From positions 1-45,181 of the forward strand of contig JAUNIS010000019.1 in the NCBI GenBank assembly GCA_030523325.1: a stretch of 45,181 nucleotides of DNA. Direction: 5' to 3'. The translations under genes were made by a program, and so were the position numbers. Below the pieces are notes generated by a model. It made no database searches and was not told the DNA's origin. It was given only the letters and a program-made list of their open reading frames with translations. Source of the stretch: Phascolarctobacterium sp. GTDB lineage: Bacteria; Bacillota; Negativicutes; Acidaminococcales; Acidaminococcaceae. Positions 39,367-45,181 of the stretch are shown here, one piece after another (position 1 is the stretch's first letter; every line of letters starts with the position of its first letter).

Positions 39367-40932
39367 TTGCGCGTTACAACTCATAATGGCAGGACTAATA
39401 AAAATGGCGTTTATTCTCCAAAGCATAATGATAGAGCATTCAACACCGGCAATGCAGAAAACATTCATCAAGAACTTACTGTTAATAATTATAATTGGCA
39501 TTGCTATGCAGAAATATATCCAGAAATGACTTTTGACGAAGTCGAGCACAGATTTTATTTAGAAACTTTTGGTGATGCTTTAAATGCAAAGAATAATCGC
39601 TATATTGCCCAAAGGCATCCTGAACGGTGTCAAACTATCGATGAATATAGAAGTTGTAGCAAATCATGCCCCGAAGAGACTATATTGCAAATCGGATGTT
39701 TAGAAAATACTGTAAACGCAGAAATATTGTTAGAAGTGTGTATGAATCACATAAAGTGGGAACAGGAAACATTTCCTAATGTAAAAGTGTTGGACGCTGC
39801 ATTACACGTAGATGAAGATGGAGCACCGCATATGCATATACGTAAGGTTTGGCTCGGTCATGACAAAGAAGGAAACCTAATAGTAGGGCAATCGAAGGCA
39901 TTAGGAGAAATGAACATAGAACCTCCGTTCCCTCAAAAAAAATATGGAAGACATAACAATGCTAAAATGACTTATACAAAGATGTGCAGAGATCATTTTT
40001 TAGAACTTTGCACGGCAAGAGGATTGAATATTGAATTAGAACCCAAGGAAGTTAGTCAGTCCGGATTGACGCTACTTGAATATAAACGTGTTCAAGAAAA
40101 GAACAAACTAGAATCTACAAAGCAAGATTTTAATCAATTGAAAAACGAATATGACGAAATGGAAGTTTCATTAAATCAAAAAAAATATCAATTTGAAGCT
40201 GCGAAGAATATGGCTGAAAAACATCTAAAAACTTTGGATGACGCGCCATCACTTTTGGATTCTATAAACAACGTTAAAGAGAATTTGAAAAAGATAGAAA
40301 GTAATTCTATTCTTGAATATTCTTGTCAGGAGCAATCTGTTTATGATGAGATAGAAGATATATTTTCAAGAGTAGTTCCTAAATCACTCTTTTTAAAACA
40401 GTCTAAAACAGAGAGCGTGATTGCTAATGAAGATTTAGATAAACTGCGTCTCCTGGCCGTGAGTGGTTTTAAAGCATTCAAAAAGTTTAAGGAGTGTATC
40501 GAAAAATTTGATTCCTTGCTTAATACTTTAAGTGGATTAGTACCTAAAATTATAAAACAATTAGATTTAGAACCAGTTCAAAAACAATATTTGGCGGAAG
40601 TTAAGGCTGATGAGTTGTTAAATGAACATAGAAATATCATTAAAGAGTTGAATATAACAAGAAACAAATTAAGTGATAATCAAAAATATGCTTGTGAAAT
40701 GCATGAGAAGCAATTAAATTTGGAGAAAAAACTAGTAGAAAGCAATGCGAACATATCATTTTATAGGAATAAAACTGAGGCGGCGCAGGTTGCAATAAAG
40801 GTATATAATTGGCTTGATCGTAAGTATCCGCAAGTTTTAGAGGCGTATTGTTCAGATAAGGGAGAGGTTATTAAACAAGGCGGGAAAGTGGTGTACGGAA
40901 ATGACAGTGGCGCGAGAGATAGAGAAAGATAA
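39367..40932 (+). CDS. MobV-family relaxase (Pre/Mob plasmid recombination enzyme)
   Basis: A relaxase of about 521 residues. The MobV metal-binding motif HVDEDGAPHMHI is present (H150, H158, H160 counted from an alternative GTG at 39358), with the N-terminal KHNDR motif that carries the catalytic His/Arg in this family. The C-terminal half (about 235-500) is coiled coil (LESTKQDFNQLKNEYDEMEVSLNQKK...). A TTG start is preferred because GAGGTG lies six bases before it; GTG at 39358 is the alternative. It would nick the adjacent oriT and lead transfer using a helper element. No type IV secretion genes are seen, so the element is mobilisable rather than self-transmissible. Confidence 0.87.
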   Translation: MRVTTHNGRTNKNGVYSPKHNDRAFNTGNAENIHQELTVNNYNWHCYAEIYPEMTFDEVEHRFYLETFGDALNAKNNRYIAQRHPERCQTIDEYRSCSKSCPEETILQIGCLENTVNAEILLEVCMNHIKWEQETFPNVKVLDAALHVDEDGAPHMHIRKVWLGHDKEGNLIVGQSKALGEMNIEPPFPQKKYGRHNNAKMTYTKMCRDHFLELCTARGLNIELEPKEVSQSGLTLLEYKRVQEKNKLESTKQDFNQLKNEYDEMEVSLNQKKYQFEAAKNMAEKHLKTLDDAPSLLDSINNVKENLKKIESNSILEYSCQEQSVYDEIEDIFSRVVPKSLFLKQSKTESVIANEDLDKLRLLAVSGFKAFKKFKECIEKFDSLLNTLSGLVPKIIKQLDLEPVQKQYLAEVKADELLNEHRNIIKELNITRNKLSDNQKYACEMHEKQLNLEKKLVESNANISFYRNKTEAAQVAIKVYNWLDRKYPQVLEAYCSDKGEVIKQGGKVVYGNDSGARDRER

Positions 40933-40977
40933 ATTAATGTCTTTGAATTTGCTATACTGGAATCAGAGGTGATTAGT

Positions 40978-41175
40978 ATGCGAGGTGGACCAAGGAAAGG
41001 CGCTGGTAGGAAAAAAAGCGGGAAGCATATTATAAATTTATGGGTTACCAGAGATGAAGAAAATCTCGTGCGGAAATATTTAAATTCCATTAGAAAGAAA
41101 AAACTTTTTAAAGGTGAGAGTTTAAAACTTCTTGAAAATGAAGGACAAACCACGATATTTGAATTTATAGGTTAG
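40978..41175 (+). CDS. small basic protein after the relaxase (hypothetical)
   Basis: A 65-residue protein starting MRGGPRKGAGRKKSGK, a glycine/lysine-rich arm often seen in small mobile-element DNA-binding proteins. It continues with HIINLWVTRDEENLVRKYLNSIRKKK, which could be a ribbon-helix-helix. The ATG at 40978 has GAGGTGA six bases upstream. It lies 45 bases after the relaxase and could be a relaxosome accessory or copy-control protein. No family is firmly recognised. Confidence 0.65.
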   Translation: MRGGPRKGAGRKKSGKHIINLWVTRDEENLVRKYLNSIRKKKLFKGESLKLLENEGQTTIFEFIG

Positions 41176-41214
41176 TATTACATTTATGTTATGGTGTAGA
41201 AATAATGACGTAAA

Positions 41215-41259
41215 ACAGAGTGTTCATTTAGCAGGCTAAGCGAACATTCTGTTTTTTTG
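41215..41259 (+). terminator. terminator between mobilisation and cargo genes
   Basis: ACAGAGTGTTC...GCAGGC...GAACATTCTGT forms a long stem (41215-41252) with few mismatches, followed by seven T. It separates the relaxase unit from the recombinase/HsdM operon. Confidence 0.88.
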
Positions 41260-41280
41260 TTTTATAAGGTTAGATTAACA

Positions 41281-41335
41281 ATTTTAGAACATTCGGAAAT
41301 TATTTATACCATTTTAGAACAGTATAGGTTATAAT
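41281..41335 (+). promoter_or_regulatory. cargo operon control region with 11-bp direct repeats
   Basis: ATTTTAGAACA occurs at 41281-41291 and 41311-41321, exactly 30 bases apart, and is followed by TATAAT (41330-41335) about 30 bases before the recombinase start. The repeats sit at the -20 to -55 region of the likely promoter and may bind a regulator or the recombinase itself. No good -35 box is visible, suggesting activator dependence. Confidence 0.5.
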
Positions 41336-41366
41336 TTAATTAATAGTATTTTAAGAGGTTAAAAGC

Positions 41367-41954
41367 ATGGCTAATGTATTGTATTTGAGAGTTTCATCAA
41401 AACAACAAGATTTAATAAGGCAGAAGTATGTCTTCGAAAAACAAAACATTATCTTTGATAAAGTGTTTGAAGAAAAAATTTCTGCGAAGGATACTAATAG
41501 ACCGAAGTTTAAGGAAATGATGGACTGGTTGCGAGAAGGGGATGTGCTTTATGTCGAAAGTTTCAGTAGACTTGCACGTAACACTCGTGATTTGCTAGAT
41601 ATTGTTGATAAACTGAAAAATAAAGAAGTGAAGATAGTTTCTCTTAAGGAAGACTTCGATACTGATTCTTCTCATGGGAAAATGATATTAGGGATTTTTG
41701 CATTGCTTTATTCTTTTGAACGTGAGTGTATGTTAGAACGACAAAAAGAAGCATTTGAAGCTCGTAGGGCAGCAAATTTGCCTGTTGGCAGACCTAGGGT
41801 AAGAATGAGTGAAAGTTTTGGAAAAAATTACCATCGCTGGAAAACTGGTGAAATTACTGCTACACAATGCATGAAAGAAGAAAATCTTAGTCGTACAACT
41901 TTTTATAAATTAGTCAAAGATTACGAGAAAGAAAATAGGAGTTCAACATGTTAG
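41367..41954 (+). CDS. serine recombinase (resolvase/invertase family)
   Basis: A 195-residue small serine recombinase. The catalytic serine lies in YLRVSSKQQD (S10), R-containing ESFSRLARN and the FERECMLERQKEAFEARRAA helix E follow, and a C-terminal HTH (about 145-190, GEITATQCMKEENLSRTTFYKLVKDY) is of the Hin/resolvase type. Ribosome site AAGAGG. Its last seven bases overlap the ARH-HsdM gene, so the two are translationally coupled. It could resolve the element, or act on the restriction-system genes downstream (hypothesis). Confidence 0.92.
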   Translation: MANVLYLRVSSKQQDLIRQKYVFEKQNIIFDKVFEEKISAKDTNRPKFKEMMDWLREGDVLYVESFSRLARNTRDLLDIVDKLKNKEVKIVSLKEDFDTDSSHGKMILGIFALLYSFERECMLERQKEAFEARRAANLPVGRPRVRMSESFGKNYHRWKTGEITATQCMKEENLSRTTFYKLVKDYEKENRSSTC

Positions 41955-44374
41955 GTGCTATTATAGGAGATATTGCTGGTTCAAGGTTTGAAAGACACAA
42001 TCATAAATCAAAGGAATTCGATTTACTGACTTACAGGTGCAGATTTACTGATGATACTGTAATGTCATTGGCTATAGCAAAAGCAATTTTGAAAAGTAAC
42101 GGTAGTTTAAATAAATTAAGTTCCAATGCTGTAAAATATATGCGTGAGATGGGTTCTGAGTATCCGCATGCAGGCTATGGCAGCAGATTTTCTAAATGGC
42201 TTTGTTCCGATAATCCAGAGCCATATAATAGTTATGGTAACGGAGCTGCTATGCGAGTGAGCGCATGTGGTTTTGCCGCAACATCAATCGATGACGCAAA
42301 AACTTTAGCTAAACTGGTAACTGAACCAACACATAACCATCCGGAAGGTTTAAAGGGTGCTGAAGCAGTTGCAGTCTCTATTTATCTAGCGAGGCAAGGT
42401 AAAAGTATAATCGAAATACAAGACTATGTGAGAGATAACTATTATAGTTTGGATTTTACCTTGGATGGAATAAGAGAAAACTGCACGTTTGATGTATCTT
42501 GTCAGGGTTCGGTGCCGCAGGCGCTTATGGCTTTTTTTGAATCAACGAATTTTGAGGATGCTGTGCGTAATGCTATTTCAATAGGTGGAGATAGTGATAC
42601 CATAGCAGCTATTACAGGATCTGTTGCAGAGGCTTATTATGGGATTCCAGCAGAAATTCGTAAGCATGCTTTAACGTTCTTGGATAAAACTCAACTTAAA
42701 ATATTGAATGATTTTGAGGCTAAATATGGCGTGGGTATTGAGAAAACTACAAGGACCGCAACAAAAAAAATGAAGTATAAACCTGCAGAGGAAATTAATC
42801 TTTTTGAAGAACAAATCCGTGAGGATGTAATAAAAACGGCAATTGATATCACAGATAAAGCCAAAAAGATGGATGAAGTGGAAGAAGTAAAGGTGAGCGC
42901 ACAAGAATTGTTTGGTCATCTTTTTGAAGCATGCAATATATTGCGTGGCCCTATAAATCAGGATGAATACAAGACTTATGTTATACCCATCTTGTTCTTT
43001 AAACGAATATCCGATGTTTATGATGAAGAAACTGAGAAAGCACTCATAGAGTATGGCGACGATATGAATTTGTTCGAGGAAGACGAACTGCATAAGTTCT
43101 TGATTCCTATTGGCTGTCATTGGCGAGATATCCGTGAGAAGAGTGAAAACATAGGCAAAGCCATCGTTGATGCTATGAATGGTATTGAACGTGCTAATCC
43201 TAAAACAATGGCGGGTCTCTTCAGTAGTTTTGACGATGCTAACTGGAGTGATAAAAGCAAGTTGAGTGATGAAAGGCTCAAAGATTTAGTGGAGCATATG
43301 TCAAAAATTCGTGTTGGTAACAACAATTATTCCGCTGATGTTATGGGCGATGCTTATGAGTTTTTGATTAAAAAATTTGCAGATTTATCTAAGAAGAATG
43401 CAGGTGAATTCTATACTCCTCGTTCAATCGTTAAGTTATTGGTGCAAATATTAGCTCCTAAGCCCGGAGAAACCGTTTATGACCCAGCTTGCGGCACTGG
43501 TGGCATGCTCATTGAAGCTATTCGCTATATGGGAGATGAGCGGGGTAGCTATGGAAAGATATTCGGACAGGAAAAGAATTTGGCTACATCGGCTATTGCC
43601 AGAATGAATTTGTTCTTGCATGGGGCTCAAGACTTTAATGTTGTTCGTGAAGATACATTGCGTACACCATTATTCCTGGATTGTAACAAGCTTAAGACAT
43701 TTAATTGTGTTATTGCCAATCCACCTTTTAGCTTAAAGAAGTGGGGAGCTAGTCAATTTGCTAGTGATATTTATGGACGTAATATATGGGGCTGTCCATC
43801 AGATTCTTGTGCAGACTTTGCTTGGCTGCAACATATGATAAAGTCTATGGATCCAGATAATGGACGGTGTGCGGTAGTATTGCCTCAGGGAGTTTTATTC
43901 CATAGTGGGCAAGAAGGAACTATGCGTAAAGGACTGATTGATTCCGGAAAACTTGAAGCAGTAATTACATTGGTTAGCGGTGTGTTTTATAGCACAGGTG
44001 TCAATGCTTGTATTTTGTTCATGAATAATAATAAGCCTACTGAAAGAAAAAACAAAGTAATTTTGATTGATGCTTCTAAGATATACACTGCTCAAAGAGC
44101 ACAGAATATCATGACTGATGATGATGTAGCTAAGGTATATAAACTTTATGCTGATTACAAAGATGTCTTAGAGCAGGCAAAAGTAGTTACACTAGCAGAC
44201 ATTGCTGCCAAGGATTATTCATTAACTGTTAGTAATTATATTGAAAAGCCCCAGGCGGAGGTCAAGGACCCCAAACTGGTGCGTGAGGAGTATTTTGCTG
44301 CACTCCAAGAGGTGCAGGAGGCTGAGGCCAAGCTGAAGGAGCTACTGCAGAGGGAGGGCTTTTTAAATGAGTAG
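41948..44374 (+). CDS. ADP-ribosylglycohydrolase - type I HsdM methyltransferase fusion
   Basis: An 808-residue protein with two joined modules. Residues 1-260 are an ADP-ribosylglycohydrolase (DraG/ARH): GAIIGDIAGSRFE (3-15), FTDDTVMSLA (33-42; T34, D35, D36) and GGDSDTIAAITGSVAEAYYG (213-232; D215, D217, T218), the full set of two-metal ligands. After a linker (about 260-316) comes HsdM: HsdM_N (FGHLFEACNILRG..., about 317-445), then N6-adenine methyltransferase with motif I DPACGTGG (512-519) and motif IV NPPF (591-594). The C-terminal part ends in a coiled coil. Predicted: DNA adenine methylation as the M subunit of a type I system, with an attached hydrolase removing ADP-ribose from protein or DNA. 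The reading frame is continuous. An 8-base overlap links it to the next hsdM. Confidence 0.9.
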   Translation: MLGAIIGDIAGSRFERHNHKSKEFDLLTYRCRFTDDTVMSLAIAKAILKSNGSLNKLSSNAVKYMREMGSEYPHAGYGSRFSKWLCSDNPEPYNSYGNGAAMRVSACGFAATSIDDAKTLAKLVTEPTHNHPEGLKGAEAVAVSIYLARQGKSIIEIQDYVRDNYYSLDFTLDGIRENCTFDVSCQGSVPQALMAFFESTNFEDAVRNAISIGGDSDTIAAITGSVAEAYYGIPAEIRKHALTFLDKTQLKILNDFEAKYGVGIEKTTRTATKKMKYKPAEEINLFEEQIREDVIKTAIDITDKAKKMDEVEEVKVSAQELFGHLFEACNILRGPINQDEYKTYVIPILFFKRISDVYDEETEKALIEYGDDMNLFEEDELHKFLIPIGCHWRDIREKSENIGKAIVDAMNGIERANPKTMAGLFSSFDDANWSDKSKLSDERLKDLVEHMSKIRVGNNNYSADVMGDAYEFLIKKFADLSKKNAGEFYTPRSIVKLLVQILAPKPGETVYDPACGTGGMLIEAIRYMGDERGSYGKIFGQEKNLATSAIARMNLFLHGAQDFNVVREDTLRTPLFLDCNKLKTFNCVIANPPFSLKKWGASQFASDIYGRNIWGCPSDSCADFAWLQHMIKSMDPDNGRCAVVLPQGVLFHSGQEGTMRKGLIDSGKLEAVITLVSGVFYSTGVNACILFMNNNKPTERKNKVILIDASKIYTAQRAQNIMTDDDVAKVYKLYADYKDVLEQAKVVTLADIAAKDYSLTVSNYIEKPQAEVKDPKLVREEYFAALQEVQEAEAKLKELLQREGFLNE

Positions 44375-45181
44375 AATTAGTTTAGAAGAATTAGAAAGCT
44401 ACCTATGGCAATCAGCAGTACTTTTGCGCACAAATATAGAAGCCGGGGCTTATAAGCAATATATTTTCCCTTTATTGTTTTTCAAACGTATTTGTGATGT
44501 TTATGATGAAGAAACAATGGCTGCTTTAGAAGAATACGGCGATGATGTTAAAATGTTTGAAGAAAGCGAACTTCATACATTTATGATTCCTAGCGGCTGT
44601 CATTGGCGTGATGTACGTGAAACTAGCGAAAATGTAGGTAGGGCCATTGTGCATGCTTTTAAGGAAATTGAGCGTGTTAATGGCAAGGTGCTACAGGGAG
44701 TTTTTGGTGATGGTGCCTGGACAAATAAAAATAGGCTTTCGGATAACTTGTTGAAAGATTTGCTAGAACATTTCAGCCAAAAGACACTTTCTATTGCTAA
44801 TTGTCCGGAAGACGAACTCGGGCAAGGGTACGAATATCTAATTAAACAATTTGCTGATGATAGTGGTCATACAGCTCAAGAATTTTACACCAATCGTACT
44901 GTTGTACATCTTATGACAGAAATGCTAAAGCCCCAAAGTGGTGAGAGTGTTTATGATCCTACCTGCGGTAGTGCTGGTATGCTTATCTCTTGCATTGCCT
45001 ATCTCAAAGAAAAAGGTCAAGAGTGGCGCAATGTTAAAGTTTATGGGCAAGAAATAAATCAGCTTACTAGTGCTATTGGACGTATGAATCTTTTCCTTCA
45101 TGGTGTAAAAGACTTTAATATAGTAAACGATGATACTCTTAAAAATCCAGCGTTTATTGAAAATGGTGAATTACAAAAATT
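44367..45181 (+). CDS. hsdM: second type I HsdM methyltransferase (partial, runs off the window)
   Basis: A frame with ATG at 44367, eight bases inside the end of the fusion gene, open to the window end (271 codons). It begins MSRISLEELESYLWQSAVLL and aligns with the HsdM part of the preceding protein (FPLLFFKRICDVYDEET, SGCHWRDVRETSENVG, EFYTNRTVVHLM, motif I DPTCGSAG), but carries no glycohydrolase. The NPPF motif would lie beyond the edge. It is thus a tandem paralogue of the fused HsdM. An HsdS and HsdR are expected further right if this is a complete type I system. Confidence 0.9.
   Translation, partial: MSRISLEELESYLWQSAVLLRTNIEAGAYKQYIFPLLFFKRICDVYDEETMAALEEYGDDVKMFEESELHTFMIPSGCHWRDVRETSENVGRAIVHAFKEIERVNGKVLQGVFGDGAWTNKNRLSDNLLKDLLEHFSQKTLSIANCPEDELGQGYEYLIKQFADDSGHTAQEFYTNRTVVHLMTEMLKPQSGESVYDPTCGSAGMLISCIAYLKEKGQEWRNVKVYGQEINQLTSAIGRMNLFLHGVKDFNIVNDDTLKNPAFIENGELQK

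Noticed and set aside
42671..43120. 149-codon minus-strand frame inside the ARH-HsdM gene
   Set aside because: It mirrors the coding strand of a gene with clear motifs and has no start signals.
35556..45181. Right attachment site of the mobile element inside the window
   Set aside because: No second copy of the tRNA-Thr 3' end was found by eye; the element is assumed to continue past the window.

Overview
The window looks like the chromosome of a low-GC, diderm anaerobic Firmicute, most likely a member of the Negativicutes (Acidaminococcaceae/Phascolarctobacterium-like). This is inferred from Firmicute-style AGGAGG ribosome sites and AT-rich spacers, together with an exported Spy/CpxP-like LTxxQ protein that suggests a periplasm. 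Other pointers are a clostridial-type split methionine synthase, a LarA-type lactate racemase and a GlcD-type FAD dehydrogenase, and an Mbh-order Mrp antiporter operon. Species cannot be fixed from sequence alone.

Layout, core part (1-35555): larA (minus); a two-gene Septu-type defence cassette (ATPase + HNH, 1656-3739); galE; a GlcD/D-lactate dehydrogenase-type flavoprotein; a repeat-rich gap holding a tandemly duplicated 128-bp palindromic element and the tail of a dead DUF4143 ATPase; an ABC-F protein and tadA; a sulfur/Fe-S block (a Cys-Cys-Cys leader peptide, cysK, a truncated Rrf2 regulator ending in a terminator, iscS, iscU, mnmA); tRNA-Ser(CGA); metF, a stand-alone MetH reactivation domain and metH; an exported Spy-like protein and two DUF445 membrane proteins on the minus strand; a two-component system followed by an SDR oxidoreductase and a glutamate racemase family gene; an eleven-gene Mrp/Mbh-type cation antiporter operon (26336-33938); a DMT exporter; and an XRE regulator directly joined to tRNA-Thr(CGT).

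Mobile part (35556 to the right edge): directly after tRNA-Thr the gene content changes to a mobile element. It has a divergent XRE repressor with two 19-bp operators, an excisionase-like protein, a Rep-like initiator, a Tn916-type tyrosine integrase, an oriT-like hairpin cluster, a MobV relaxase and a small basic protein. These make up a mobilisable integrative element that probably used the tRNA as its attachment site. Its cargo begins at 41367: a serine recombinase, translationally overlapped by an 808-residue fusion of an ADP-ribosylglycohydrolase to a type I restriction HsdM methyltransferase, overlapped in turn by a second, separate HsdM that runs off the window.

The strongest candidates for something undescribed are (i) the recombinase / ARH-HsdM fusion / second HsdM operon, which looks like a type I restriction-like system with an ADP-ribose-processing module; (ii) the CCC leader peptide before cysK together with the decayed Rrf2 gene whose reading frame ends inside a terminator between cysK and iscS; and (iii) the Mrp operon with three antiporter-like subunits, one of which lacks the key TM7 lysine.
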